From NCBI GenBank assembly GCA_020073305.1, contig JAIQFK010000003.1, forward strand, positions 281,360-345,359: a stretch of DNA of 64,000 nt, written 5' to 3'. How positions within the stretch are numbered: position 1 is the first letter of the stretch; each line of letters starts with the position of its first letter. Made by a program: the position numbers and the translations under genes. Positions 16,868-26,049 of this stretch are shown piece by piece. The notes under the pieces are model-generated. The model ran no database searches. It saw only the letters and a list, made by a program, of their open reading frames with translations, and had not been told where the DNA came from. The stretch is from Terriglobia bacterium. Its GTDB lineage: Bacteria; Acidobacteriota; Terriglobia; Bryobacterales; Bryobacteraceae.

Positions 16868-16896
16868 ATCATAGGAACCGCGCTGGGTTGTGTCAA
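16868..16896 (-). promoter_or_regulatory. Sigma70-type promoter of the nitrile hydratase operon
   Basis: On the minus strand TTGACA (16896-16891) and TATGAT (16873-16868) are separated by exactly 17 bases. The -35 box is perfect and the -10 box has one mismatch to TATAAT. The predicted transcript starts about 13-15 bases before nthA's ATG. No riboswitch or operator is obvious in this short region. Confidence 0.75.
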
Positions 16897-16922
16897 GGTG
16901 CAGGTGTAGAATCAACTGGAAC

Positions 16923-17840
16923 ATGCGAACAGGGTTCATCGGCCTTCTCTGTGCGGCGGCTGCGCTTGCGGAAATCCATCACAATCCGGGAAGCACGAGT
17001 CCGCTGCCGTACCAGAAGTATATCCACGCGGTGAGCGAAGCAGACTCGCCTGTCCAGCAGACGTACATCAAGGCGAAAGACGGTTTGTATATCGCCGCCG
17101 CGATTCGCAAGCCCAAAGGCGACGGCCGGTATCCGGCAATCATTATCTTCCACGGAGCGCCGGGTGGACGGGGCATGGAACAGCTCGTGGGATGGTCGAG
17201 AGGAGACACCGGCGGGCCTGTTTGGGAGCGGTTTCTGCAAGAGGGCTATGTGGTCGCGGTGTCCGATTACCGCGGCGGGAACATGAGTCTCACATCAGCG
17301 CCGTCGGCCAACGGAATGATCACGTCCATTGATGACGGCCTCGCGGTCATCGACTACGTCAAGTCCTTGCCATACGTCGATCCGAATTGTCTGAATCTCT
17401 ACGGAGTCAGCTTGGGCGGCAACCTGGTGATGTATCTGGTGTCCAGAGTGGCGGTGAACGCGGCAATTGTCGGGGCTCCAGCCACCCTTTGGTTTCTTGG
17501 AATCACCATGCCGCCCGGAGCGCCCGGACCGGATCGCTTCAAGGACCTCAAACCGGATCCCGAGATTTCCAGGAAAAATATCGAGCCGATCCGGACGCCG
17601 GTGCTGATTCTGGTTGGAACGGCCGACGGTTTGCTGCCCGTGGCCACTCTGCTACATGACGCGCTTGCCGCGGCGGGCAAGAGGGTGCGCATGGAAGTGT
17701 ACGAGCACGGTTACCACGATTTCTGCCTGGGACCGCAGGGCCAGAAGCGTCCCGACCTGACGCAGGGCGAGGCGCTGTTCGATTCGGCGCTGGATGCGCT
17801 CGAAAAGTCCGTGCTGTTTGTCAAACGCAAATTGGAGTAG
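16923..17840 (+). CDS. Exported alpha/beta hydrolase (prolyl oligopeptidase / dienelactone hydrolase-like)
   Basis: The 305-residue protein begins with a short signal peptide MRTGFIGLLCAAAALA. The alpha/beta-hydrolase triad is visible: nucleophile Ser in YGVSLGGN, acid in GTADGLLP and His in HGYHDFCLG. The oxyanion region IIIFHGAPGG precedes it. The specific substrate is unknown; peptidase S9-like and dienelactone hydrolase-like enzymes share this pattern. The frame is open to 16890, but that part overlaps the nthA promoter, so ATG 16923 is preferred. It is divergent from the nitrile hydratase operon. Confidence 0.85.
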   Translation: MRTGFIGLLCAAAALAEIHHNPGSTSPLPYQKYIHAVSEADSPVQQTYIKAKDGLYIAAAIRKPKGDGRYPAIIIFHGAPGGRGMEQLVGWSRGDTGGPVWERFLQEGYVVAVSDYRGGNMSLTSAPSANGMITSIDDGLAVIDYVKSLPYVDPNCLNLYGVSLGGNLVMYLVSRVAVNAAIVGAPATLWFLGITMPPGAPGPDRFKDLKPDPEISRKNIEPIRTPVLILVGTADGLLPVATLLHDALAAAGKRVRMEVYEHGYHDFCLGPQGQKRPDLTQGEALFDSALDALEKSVLFVKRKLE

Positions 17841-17842
17841 CG

Positions 17843-18061
17843 GTGACTCTCGCAGATGACGGCGCCGCCGTGGGGCTGTGCGCGCGTTGCCGGCACGCGC
17901 GGGTGATCCACTCGGATCGCGGGACGATCTTCTACTTGTGCAAACGCTCCGAGACGGATCCGCGGTTTCCGAGATATCCGCGTTTGCCTGTCTTGTCCTG
18001 CGTGGGATATGAAGAGAAGGAGGAATCGGCGGGCAGCGGTCAGAGCGCTAAGGCTGGGTAA
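17843..18061 (+). CDS. Small Cys-rich conserved protein of unknown function
   Basis: The 72-residue product starts with GTG, three bases after the hydrolase stop, with GGAG upstream. It contains CARCRHARVIHSDRGTIFYL, then CKRSETDPRFPRYPRLPVLSC, i.e. C-x2-C, a lone Cys and a final Cys spaced like a small zinc ribbon. I recognise the pattern as that of a short uncharacterised family but know no function. It is probably cotranscribed with the hydrolase upstream and overlaps the convergent gene at 18048 by 14 bases. Confidence 0.7.
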   Translation: MTLADDGAAVGLCARCRHARVIHSDRGTIFYLCKRSETDPRFPRYPRLPVLSCVGYEEKEESAGSGQSAKAG

Positions 18062-18722
18062 GGAATCGCAGAATCTCGTTCATGAGCCGCTCTCCCTGGC
18101 CGGTGCCAAAAATAAACTGCGCGTGCGCGGAACCATCGAGAATGACCAACTGTTTCGGTTCAGGCGCTTTCTCATACTGCGCGCGAATATTGGGGAGGCG
18201 CGGCCCATCTGCGTTTGCGTCGTCGCGGCTTACGATGAACAGCTTGCGGCCTTTCAGCTTCTCGGGCGGGCCGGATGCCGAAGCTGCGAGCAACACTACG
18301 CGATCGATCTCACCCGGCTCAGCCTCAATTGATGCATCCGCCGCGGCACTGCCTCCCATGCTCCCCCCAACGACCGATACGCTCTTCGCGCCCATCGTTC
18401 TGAGGTAGCGGACCGCGGTCAGCACGTCGAGGGGCGACCCGAAGCCAGGGTTTAGCGAGGGCGGCCCGTCTTTCGATTGGCCGTATCCTCGGAGGTCAAT
18501 CGCCAAAACGCGGAATCCGGCCTTGACCAGCACCTCCGCCTGCTTCCTCCAACTTTCTTTGGTGAACCGGCCTCCGTGCGCGAGTACGACGCCGCGGTCG
18601 CCTGTTCCGTACAGGTCGGCGTAGATGATCCACCCGTCCTGGGCGGGAAAAGAAACGTGCTCCTGTGCCAGGGTGAGGCCGGCAAGCACGAGTGCCGCGA
18701 TCGCCACTTTGAAGCTGGTCAT
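18048..18722 (-). CDS. Exported alpha/beta hydrolase
   Basis: The 224-residue product begins MTSFKVAIAALVLAGLTLAQ, a signal peptide, then VVLAHGGRFTKESWRKQAE (oxyanion region) and VVGGSMGGSAAA with the nucleophile in GGSMGG. Candidate acid and base are in VSRDDANADG and DGSAHAQFIF. The fold is clear; the substrate is not. The frame stays open upstream through the tRNA gene, so ATG 18722 is the natural start. Its 3' end overlaps the convergent small Cys-rich gene. Confidence 0.82.
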   Translation of the reverse strand: MTSFKVAIAALVLAGLTLAQEHVSFPAQDGWIIYADLYGTGDRGVVLAHGGRFTKESWRKQAEVLVKAGFRVLAIDLRGYGQSKDGPPSLNPGFGSPLDVLTAVRYLRTMGAKSVSVVGGSMGGSAAADASIEAEPGEIDRVVLLAASASGPPEKLKGRKLFIVSRDDANADGPRLPNIRAQYEKAPEPKQLVILDGSAHAQFIFGTGQGERLMNEILRFLTQP

Positions 18723-18781
18723 GAGCGCGATTGTACGATTCGCCTTGGGGTCTGGTTCGCGTTGCACGCTGGAAGAAAGGC

Positions 18782-18874
<93 letters not shown>

Positions 18875-18966
18875 GTCGAGGTCGGAAGGCCCGGTAACCT
18901 GCATGTTAGCACAGTCCCCGGCGGCGCCCGGCGGCAATCCGGGGACAACACTGCTACATTGCAGGC

Positions 18967-20109
18967 ATGGCTTCAAAACGCAGCTTTAGTCGTCTGAGCG
19001 TGTCGCTGATTGCAGCCTGCCTCGCGGCAGCGAGCCTGTATGGGCAAGCCAAGAGCGAGCCAAAGGCGGAACCCGACGTGCTCATCTTTACCAACGGAGA
19101 GAAGCTCATCGGGCATCTGGTGCGGTCCACCGGCGACAAAGTCACGTTCAAAAGCGACATGGCCGGAGAGGTCACTGTCGAGTGGAAGCAGATTCAGGAA
19201 CTCCACTCCTCACAGAAGTACGCCGTGATCCAGAAGGGCGTGCAGCTCCATGCTCACGAAAGCGACGGGAAGGTTTCGCGGGGAACCATCGCGGTAGCCG
19301 ACCAGAAAATCGAGGTTCGCCCCGGTGGGGACCATCCGCCGCAAACGGTGGCCGTAGCCGACGCCGCCTATGTGGTGGACGACGCAGCCTTCGAGAAGGC
19401 AATGCATCGCCCCGGCATCTTCGAGGCTTGGAAAGGCGCCCTCACGGGCGGTGCTTCCCTGGTGGAGGCCACACAGAAGAGCAACACCTTCACGGGCAGC
19501 ATCGGCCTGATCCGCGCCGCCCCAACGGAGAACTGGCTGGATCCGCGCAACCGGACGATCGTCGATTTCAGCACTTCGTACGGGAAATTGACGCAGCCCA
19601 ACACGCCGACGGTGAAAACCTCCATTTATCACGCTGACGCAGAGCGCGATGAATACTTCACCGGGCGGGTGTTTGGGTTTGGACAACTGGCGTATGACCA
19701 CAATTTCTCACAAGGCCTGGATCTGCAGCAGACTTATGGAGGCGGCATCGGATGGACTGCGATCAAGAGGCCGAATCAGACGCTCGATCTGAGAGCCAGC
19801 ATGAGTTACGTGAGTCAACAATTCGCGGGATCGGCCAAGAACCAGAACCTGGTGGGTTCCACTTTTGCCGAAGGCTACCAGCGCACGCTGCCGCACGGCA
19901 TCTTGTTTAACGAGCAAGTATCGGTGACTCCTGCCTGGAACAACACCAGGGCCTATACGGCGGCAGGCGGAGCGGGGCTGACGATGCCTGTGTTCAAGCG
20001 CCTGAGCCTCGCATTGAGCGCGCTGGACACGTTCTTGAACGACCCGCCAGCCGGATTCAAGAAGAATTCATTCCAGTTCACGACGGGCGTGACGTACACG
20101 CTGCATTAG
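18967..20109 (+). CDS. Outer-membrane-type DUF481 protein
   Basis: The 380-residue product has a signal peptide (to about residue 26, ASLYGQ), then a small domain with FTNGEKLIGHLVRSTGDKVT, and from about residue 150 a beta-rich region ending TTGVTYTLH. The second part fits DUF481, a family of presumed salt-induced outer-membrane barrels: alternating strands such as GFGQLAYDHNFSQGLDLQQT and a terminal aromatic-poor strand ending in H. The GEKLIGHL strand repeats are seen in proteins with small beta-barrel N-domains. It appears monocistronic. No substrate can be inferred. Confidence 0.82.
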   Translation: MASKRSFSRLSVSLIAACLAAASLYGQAKSEPKAEPDVLIFTNGEKLIGHLVRSTGDKVTFKSDMAGEVTVEWKQIQELHSSQKYAVIQKGVQLHAHESDGKVSRGTIAVADQKIEVRPGGDHPPQTVAVADAAYVVDDAAFEKAMHRPGIFEAWKGALTGGASLVEATQKSNTFTGSIGLIRAAPTENWLDPRNRTIVDFSTSYGKLTQPNTPTVKTSIYHADAERDEYFTGRVFGFGQLAYDHNFSQGLDLQQTYGGGIGWTAIKRPNQTLDLRASMSYVSQQFAGSAKNQNLVGSTFAEGYQRTLPHGILFNEQVSVTPAWNNTRAYTAAGGAGLTMPVFKRLSLALSALDTFLNDPPAGFKKNSFQFTTGVTYTLH

Positions 20110-20177
20110 TCCGTTCTCTTAACTCACTTGCGGACACGGAACTGAGCCGCGCGCGGAGCAAGCGGAAATTGCGGGTT

Positions 20178-22604
20178 TCACATCAGCGTCAGCGGATCCA
20201 CATCGATCACCAGCGAGGTGGCGGGCCATTTGTGGCCGAGGGCGTGATCGCGGGCGCGCGCCAGCAGTTCGTTCAGCGCCTTACGGCTTGTGGTCTTCAT
20301 GAGCAACTGGTAGCGAAACTCATTCTTCAGGCGCGGCACGGGCGCTTCGGCGGGCCCCATGATCTTGATACGTTCCGGAGGCGGCGTAAACAGACCGCTC
20401 AGCTCCGCACTCAGGCGCAGGGCTTCCTCCTGCTTTTCGCTGCGCACCAGCAAATTGGCCATGGCGGTGAACGGCGGGTAATGCATCATGCGCCGGAAGT
20501 TTAGTTCCTTTTGGTAGAACGCCTGATAGTCCTGGGCTGCGGCCACGCGAATGGCGTAGTGATCGGGATTGATGGTCTGCACCAGTACAATGCCCGGCAG
20601 GTCGCCGCGTCCCGCGCGTCCCGCCACCTGCGTCAGGAGCTGGAAGGTGCGCTCGGCGGCACGGAAGTCCGGCATGCCCAGGCCCACGTCCGCGGAGACG
20701 ACGCCGACCAGCGTGACGTTGGGGATGTCGTGGCCCTTGGCGATCATCTGCGTGCCCACCAGAATGTCGAAATCGCGATCGCGGAATCCGGCGAGAATCA
20801 CTTCGTATTGCCGCTTGCCGGTGACCGTGTCGCGGTCGAGCCGTGCGATGCGCGCGCGCGGGAACGCACGGTGCAGTTCATCTTCCACTTTTTCCGAGCC
20901 GATGCCCAGGAAGTAGATGTGGTCGCTCTGGCACTTGGGGCAGACGGACGGCACCCGCTCGGCATAGCCGCAGTAATGGCAGAGCAGGCGGCGGTCGCGG
21001 CGGTGGTAGGTAAGCGTGACCGAGCAGTTCTGGCACTGGATGCGCTCGCCGCACGCGCGGCACGCTACGAAACTCGAGAAACCGCGGCGGTTGAGCAGCA
21101 GCATGGTCTGTTCACCGTTTTCCAGGCGCTCGCTGATGGCTTCCAGCAAACGCCGCGAGAATGTGGCCTGCTTGCGCGTTTCCAGAAACTCCTCGCGCAT
21201 GTCGATTAACTCGACGCTCGGCAGCGGCCGCTTCTCGATGCGTTCCGGCAATTCCAGAAGCGTGTACTTGCCGCGCTCCACGTTGTAGCGGCTCTCCAGG
21301 CTGGGAGTCGCCGAGCCCAGCACCACGCAAGCGCCGGCAGCCTGCGCGCGCACCACAGCGACATCACGGCCGTTATAACGCGGCGTCTCTTCCTGCTTGT
21401 AGCTCTGGTCGTGCTCTTCGTCGACCACGATCAGTCCGAGATTGCGCACCGGTGCGAACACGCCGGATCGTGTCCCCACGACCACGCTGGCTTGGCCCGC
21501 GCGGATACGGCGCCACTGTTCGCTCCGCTCGGTATCGGTGAAGGCGCTATGCAGAATGGCCACGCGATCGCCAAAGCGTGCAAAGAACTGGCCGGCGACC
21601 GCGGGCGTGAGCGCGATTTCCGGCACCAGCAGCAACGCGCTGCGGTCCGTAGACAGCGTGGCTTCGATCGCGCTGAGGTAGACCTCCGTCTTGCCGGAAC
21701 CGGTGATGCCGTGCAGCAGGAAGGCGTGAAATTGCCTGGCCTCAATGGCTTCGCGGATCGAGTTGAACGCTTCCTGTTGCTCGGAGTTGAGTGTGTGCCG
21801 GGTCCGAACCGGGCCCGCGGAGACGCCGCCCAGAGGCTCCCGGGCGATTTTGAGGATGCCCTTCCGCGCCAGCGTTCGGGCGGCCGTGCCGGCGTGCCGC
21901 ACCTGCGACTCCAGATCCTTCAGATTGTGCGTGCCCGGATGCAGGGTGAGGAACGCGATCAGCTCTCGTTCCGCTTTGGGCCGCTTGACATCCTCCGGCT
22001 CGTGTTCCAGCTCGACGCGCAGTCTGTCGGCAGGCGCGCGGAGGGGATCCCGCTCCGTTTGCAGATGTTCGGAGACGGTAAAACCTTTGCGTTCCAGCGA
22101 GCGGATGATTTTATCGGCCAGCGGGAATTTCTTGGCCAGATAGGCTGCCGTCAAGGGCCGCCCTTCGAGCATGCGCAGCACGTTCGCGACGGGATCTTCC
22201 GGTCCGGCATCGAGCAGCAACTGCCGCGCGGCGTCCAGACCGGCATCGGTCAGCGAGTAGACTTTGCCCGATCGGATTTCGCTCGCCAGCGGCAGCATCG
22301 ACCGAAGCACTTCGCCGAGTGGAGCGCAGTAGTAGCCGGCGATCCAGCGCCCAAGCGAAAGCAGCTCGGCGTCGAGCACCGGCTCGACGTCGACCAGGCG
22401 CAAGGCGTCGCGCGCTGCCACCTGAGGCGGTTCGTCATGGCACCGTAACGCGACGCCCGTCATTTTGCGCACGCCGAACGGAACGATGAGGCGGCAACCC
22501 GGCTTTACACGGTGCTGCAACGTTACGGGCAACGAGTAGGTGAACGGGCGGTCAAGCGGAACGGGCAGGCTGACATCGCAGAATCGGAATGTGCCTTCGG
22601 GCAT
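20178..22604 (-). CDS. priA: Primosomal replication restart helicase PriA
   Basis: The 808-residue protein is PriA, which loads the replisome at repaired forks. Walker A GITGSGKT is at about 299-306, the Walker B/DEEH box at about 395-398 (VDEEHDQSYKQ), and the paired zinc-binding clusters follow (CRACGERIQCQNC and CHYCGYAERVPSVCPKC). The N-terminal fork-binding domain starts VSLPVPLDRPFTYSLP. ATG 22604 lies four bases after the dinB stop; the longer open frame upstream is dinB sequence read in another frame. It is the last gene of the prfA-prmC-dinB-priA run. Confidence 0.96.
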   Translation of the reverse strand: MPEGTFRFCDVSLPVPLDRPFTYSLPVTLQHRVKPGCRLIVPFGVRKMTGVALRCHDEPPQVAARDALRLVDVEPVLDAELLSLGRWIAGYYCAPLGEVLRSMLPLASEIRSGKVYSLTDAGLDAARQLLLDAGPEDPVANVLRMLEGRPLTAAYLAKKFPLADKIIRSLERKGFTVSEHLQTERDPLRAPADRLRVELEHEPEDVKRPKAERELIAFLTLHPGTHNLKDLESQVRHAGTAARTLARKGILKIAREPLGGVSAGPVRTRHTLNSEQQEAFNSIREAIEARQFHAFLLHGITGSGKTEVYLSAIEATLSTDRSALLLVPEIALTPAVAGQFFARFGDRVAILHSAFTDTERSEQWRRIRAGQASVVVGTRSGVFAPVRNLGLIVVDEEHDQSYKQEETPRYNGRDVAVVRAQAAGACVVLGSATPSLESRYNVERGKYTLLELPERIEKRPLPSVELIDMREEFLETRKQATFSRRLLEAISERLENGEQTMLLLNRRGFSSFVACRACGERIQCQNCSVTLTYHRRDRRLLCHYCGYAERVPSVCPKCQSDHIYFLGIGSEKVEDELHRAFPRARIARLDRDTVTGKRQYEVILAGFRDRDFDILVGTQMIAKGHDIPNVTLVGVVSADVGLGMPDFRAAERTFQLLTQVAGRAGRGDLPGIVLVQTINPDHYAIRVAAAQDYQAFYQKELNFRRMMHYPPFTAMANLLVRSEKQEEALRLSAELSGLFTPPPERIKIMGPAEAPVPRLKNEFRYQLLMKTTSRKALNELLARARDHALGHKWPATSLVIDVDPLTLM

Positions 22605-22608
22605 GGGC

Positions 22609-23835
22609 CTACTTGGGTTTCCCGGGAAGACCGGCGGGATTCTCGTGCGTACGCTCGCGGAACCGCGCACGCATGCCGGATGCAAGTGAAACGGCCGATT
22701 CGCCGTACTTGTCGCGCAGGCGATCGGCCGCCGCCAGCGCCTGTCCCCAGCGCTCGTGTTTGTCTTCTGCCAGCAGATCGAGCTGCGGCGCGCAAGCGTC
22801 AAAAGACGAAACGTGGACGCCGAGCAGTCGCACCTTCGCGCCCGCCTTCCAGTTTTTTCGAAACAGCGCACGAGCTTCGTCGAAAATTTCCGTGTCGATC
22901 TGTGTGGCGCGCTCCAAGGTATGTGCGCGTGTGAGCGTCGAAAAATCCTGGTAGCGCAGCTTGAGCTGGATGGTGCGCGCGTGCAGGCCGTTTTCGCGCA
23001 GGCGGCGCCCCACCATCTCGGAGAGGCGCGCGAGCGTGGCTTCAAGCGTCTCGGCGTCGGCCGTGTCCTCGCCATAAGTGTGCTCGTGGCTGATGGATTT
23101 CGGGTCACCGCCGGCCGCCACTTCGCTGTCGAACCACCCGCCGGCATCCAGGCCGCGCGCTTTGCCCGCCAGCGCCAGGCCCCACTTGCCAAACCGGCTC
23201 TCCAGAAACGTTTCGTCGAAACGCGCGAGATCCCCAACCTTGTGAATTCCCAGCGCGTTGAGATTCTTCTCCGTCACTTTGCCCACGCCGGGAACCTTGC
23301 GCACGTCGAGCGGCGCAAGAAAGCGTGCCTCTTGCCCCGGGATCACCCAGAGAACACCGTTGGGCTTGGCCTGGTCCGACGAGATTTTGGCCACCAGGCG
23401 CGAGGTCGCAATGCCGATAGAGCAATTGAGCTGCGTCTGGCTTCGTACGGCCTCATGCAAGAGATGTGCCGCGCGCAGCGGAGGGCCGTGCAATCGCTCG
23501 GTACCGGTCATATCGATGTAGGCTTCGTCGATCGACGCCATCTCGACTTGCGGGGAAAAGCGGCCCAACACCTCGAACACTCGATGCGAATAGTCGCGAT
23601 ACCGCTCGGGGTGGCCGTCCACGAATAGCGCGTGCGGGCACATTTTGTAAGCCGTGCGCAGCGGCATGGCCGAATGCACACCGAATTTGCGGGCTTCATA
23701 AGACGCAGCGGAAACCACGCCACGCTCGTTCGGCCGCCCGCCCACGACGACAGCTTTACCTTTAAGCGAGGGATCGAACAGCTCTTCGACAGAAACGAAG
23801 AAGGCGTCCATGTCGACGTGGAAGATGGTCTTCAT
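22609..23835 (-). CDS. dinB: DNA polymerase IV (Y-family translesion polymerase)
   Basis: The product matches DinB. With start ATG 23835 (MKTIFHVDMDAFFVSVE, 408 residues) the metal-binding carboxylates are D8 in HVDMDAFF and D103/E104 in SIDEAYID. The HhH motif PGVGKVTEKNLNALGI and the little-finger domain follow. An in-frame ATG at 23883 is possible, but the family begins near MKTIF. No LexA-type box was recognised upstream. The short gap to priA suggests coexpression of translesion synthesis and replication restart. Confidence 0.94.
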   Translation of the reverse strand: MKTIFHVDMDAFFVSVEELFDPSLKGKAVVVGGRPNERGVVSAASYEARKFGVHSAMPLRTAYKMCPHALFVDGHPERYRDYSHRVFEVLGRFSPQVEMASIDEAYIDMTGTERLHGPPLRAAHLLHEAVRSQTQLNCSIGIATSRLVAKISSDQAKPNGVLWVIPGQEARFLAPLDVRKVPGVGKVTEKNLNALGIHKVGDLARFDETFLESRFGKWGLALAGKARGLDAGGWFDSEVAAGGDPKSISHEHTYGEDTADAETLEATLARLSEMVGRRLRENGLHARTIQLKLRYQDFSTLTRAHTLERATQIDTEIFDEARALFRKNWKAGAKVRLLGVHVSSFDACAPQLDLLAEDKHERWGQALAAADRLRDKYGESAVSLASGMRARFRERTHENPAGLPGKPK

Positions 23836-23911
23836 TGGAGTGGAATGGGCATTTGTTGTCGCGAGGTGCAGAGGTGAATCCATGCTCGAGCGTGCTGCAC
23901 GAACACCTGCC

Positions 23912-24109
23912 CTACTCGAGGCCGTTACGGCGCTTGACTTCTTCCCACGTAACGACGTTCCCTTCGCGGAACTCTCGTTCAGAGCGCTCCTTTTGCCGCT
24001 TCAGATCCTCAAAGTGGAGTGCCTCGAGTCGATCCAGCTCTGCCTCCGTGATTCTGTGAGAATCGATAAGAGATCGAACAGCGCTCGCCAGCGAAAGGAG
24101 ACGCTTCAT
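23912..24109 (-). CDS. Small antitoxin-like protein, no toxin partner
   Basis: The 65-residue product is helical and charged, with LDRLEALHFEDLKRQKERSE in the middle and the tail VVTWEEVKRRNGLE. Tails of the form VVxWEEVKRR occur in small antitoxin-like proteins (addiction module/DUF2281-type), which is why I label it so. GGGAGGG lies upstream, overlapping the end of prmC. No RelE- or PIN-like gene lies on either side; its neighbours are prmC and dinB. It may be an orphan antitoxin, or an unrelated small protein of the operon. Confidence 0.55.
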   Translation of the reverse strand: MKRLLSLASAVRSLIDSHRITEAELDRLEALHFEDLKRQKERSEREFREGNVVTWEEVKRRNGLE

Positions 24110-24116
24110 AAAGTCA

Positions 24117-24953
24117 TTATCCCTCCCCCTTCAGCCGCGCCGCCAAAACCCGCGGGATGCCGGCCAAGTCAGGCGCGACGCGCACATCCCGCCAGCGCGG
24201 CCCGAACATGGCGAGCACGCGGTCCCTGCTATTGTAGCCAAGCTCCATGACCAGCCAGCCGCCCGAACGGAGCACGCGCTCCGCGTCGGTCACCAGGCGC
24301 GCGTAAATTTCAAAGCCGGTGGAGCCGGCGAAGAGCGCCGCTTCGGGCTCGTAATCGCGCACTTCCCGCTGCAAGCCCGCGCGCTCGCTAAGCGGCACAT
24401 AAGGAGGATTCGAAACGATCACATCTACTGAGCTGCCAGCGACGGCGGACATCAGATCGCACCGCACGAAATCCACCTGAGCGTCGAGACGGCGCGCATT
24501 CTCCGCGGCCACCGCCAGCGCCGTCGCCGAAATGTCGGTGCCGCAGACCATGGCCTGCGTCTCGAGCTGAAGCGTAATGGCGATGGCGCCCGATCCCGTA
24601 CCCGCGTCCAGAATGCGCCGCGCACCCCGGCTTACTTCAAGAGCCGTCTCCACCACCAGTTCCGTCTCCTGGCGCGGAATCAGCACATCCGGCGTCACCC
24701 GGAACTCGCGGCCATAAAATTCCTGGCGGCCCGTGATGTACTGCGTCGGCTTGCCGTTCAGCCGCTCGTGCAGATAGCGGCCATAGTGAATCCATTCCAC
24801 CTCGCGCAGTTCCTGCTCGGGGTGCGCGTAAAGAAACGGGCGCTCACGGTGGATCGCATGGGACAACAGCACCTCCGCGGTAAGGCGCGGGACCGCGATG
24901 CCGGCGTCTTCCAGGAGTTTGGTTCCCTGGACCAGAGCCTCGTGGAGCGTCAT
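24117..24953 (-). CDS. prmC: Peptide chain release factor N(5)-glutamine methyltransferase
   Basis: The 278-residue enzyme methylates the glutamine of the GGQ motif in release factors using SAM. SAM motif I DAGTGSG is at 116-122 and the catalytic NPPY at 182-185 (VSNPPYVPLSERA). The N-terminal helical domain that binds the release factor precedes them. It follows prfA, its substrate gene, by 10 bases, an arrangement common in bacteria. Length is normal. Confidence 0.96.
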   Translation of the reverse strand: MTLHEALVQGTKLLEDAGIAVPRLTAEVLLSHAIHRERPFLYAHPEQELREVEWIHYGRYLHERLNGKPTQYITGRQEFYGREFRVTPDVLIPRQETELVVETALEVSRGARRILDAGTGSGAIAITLQLETQAMVCGTDISATALAVAAENARRLDAQVDFVRCDLMSAVAGSSVDVIVSNPPYVPLSERAGLQREVRDYEPEAALFAGSTGFEIYARLVTDAERVLRSGGWLVMELGYNSRDRVLAMFGPRWRDVRVAPDLAGIPRVLAARLKGEG

Positions 24954-24963
24954 CGCGCCCCTC

Positions 24964-26043
24964 TTAAGCCGCTTCGCTTTCCTGCTTGAGTTTTTCGGTC
25001 TGGTAGTGCGTGGTCAACGCTTCGATGATGGGATCGAGCCGGCCGTCCATCACGATGTCCAGCTGATGCAGCGTCAGCCCGATGCGGTGATCGGTGACGC
25101 GGTTCTGGGGAAAGTTATAAGTGCGGATTTTTTCGCTGCGATCGCCGGTGCCCACCATGGTGCGCCGCTCGGCGCCAAGCTGCTGCTGCTGTTTCTCCAG
25201 CTCGATTTCATAGAGCCGCGATCGCAACACGCGCATGGCCTTGGCCCGGTTCTTGATTTGCGATTTCTCGTCCTGGCAGGAGACGATCAGGCCGGTGGGC
25301 AGGTGCGTGATGCGGACCGCGGAGTAAGTGGTGTTCACCGACTGGCCGCCGGGACCGGAGGAGCAGAACGTATCGATGCGGATGTCCTTAGCTTCGATCT
25401 CCACTTCGACCTCGTCCGCTTCGGGCAGCACCGCCACGGTGATGGCTGAGGTGTGAACCCGCCCCTGCTGCTCGGTCACGGGGACGCGCTGCACGCGATG
25501 CACGCCGCTCTCGTACTTCAGCTTGCTGTACACGCGCTCTCCGCTCACCAGCGCAATGACTTCTTTGAGCCCGCCCACCGCGGACTCGCTCGTAGACGTG
25601 ATTTCCACGCGCCAGCGCTGCGATTCGGCGTAGCGCGAATACATGCGGAAAATCTCGCTGGCGAACAGCGTGGCTTCATCGCCTCCGGTACCGGCACGGA
25701 TTTCGAGCACCACGTTCTTTTCGTCGTTGGGATCCTTCGGCAGCAGCAGGACCTTCAGTTCTTCCTCGATCTCAGCCAATCGCGGCTCGAGGCCCGTCAC
25801 TTCCGCGTTTGCCATTTCCCGCATTTCGGGATCCGCGTCGGACATCATGGCGCGGCCCTGTTCGAGCTGGCTCGATACGTGTTTCCACTCGCGATACTTG
25901 GAGACGACGTCGGAAAGTTCGCTATGCGCCTTGGCGGCTTTGCGATACTGCTCGGCGTCGGCGATCACGGCGGGATCGGCAAGCTGGTGCATCAGTTCCT
26001 CAAAACGCACCTCGGTCTGATCCAGTCTGCCGGCGAATTGCAT
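24964..26043 (-). CDS. prfA: Peptide chain release factor 1
   Basis: The 359-residue protein is RF1, which reads UAA and UAG and releases the peptide. GGQ is at 232-234 in [16 protein letters not shown]. The stop-codon tripeptide of the PxT type is PVT at about 188-190 in [14 protein letters not shown], as in RF1 and not SPF as in RF2. The N-terminal coiled-coil domain with [11 protein letters not shown] is intact. It is flanked by the DUF1385 gene 6 bases upstream and prmC downstream. Confidence 0.97.
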   Translation of the reverse strand: MQFAGRLDQTEVRFEELMHQLADPAVIADAEQYRKAAKAHSELSDVVSKYREWKHVSSQLEQGRAMMSDADPEMREMANAEVTGLEPRLAEIEEELKVLLLPKDPNDEKNVVLEIRAGTGGDEATLFASEIFRMYSRYAESQRWRVEITSTSESAVGGLKEVIALVSGERVYSKLKYESGVHRVQRVPVTEQQGRVHTSAITVAVLPEADEVEVEIEAKDIRIDTFCSSGPGGQSVNTTYSAVRITHLPTGLIVSCQDEKSQIKNRAKAMRVLRSRLYEIELEKQQQQLGAERRTMVGTGDRSEKIRTYNFPQNRVTDHRIGLTLHQLDIVMDGRLDPIIEALTTHYQTEKLKQESEAA

Positions 26044-26049
26044 GTGCGG

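Noticed and set aside
22605..23237. Upstream extension of the priA frame
   Set aside because: This part is dinB coding sequence in another frame; priA homologues start near MPEGTFRF.
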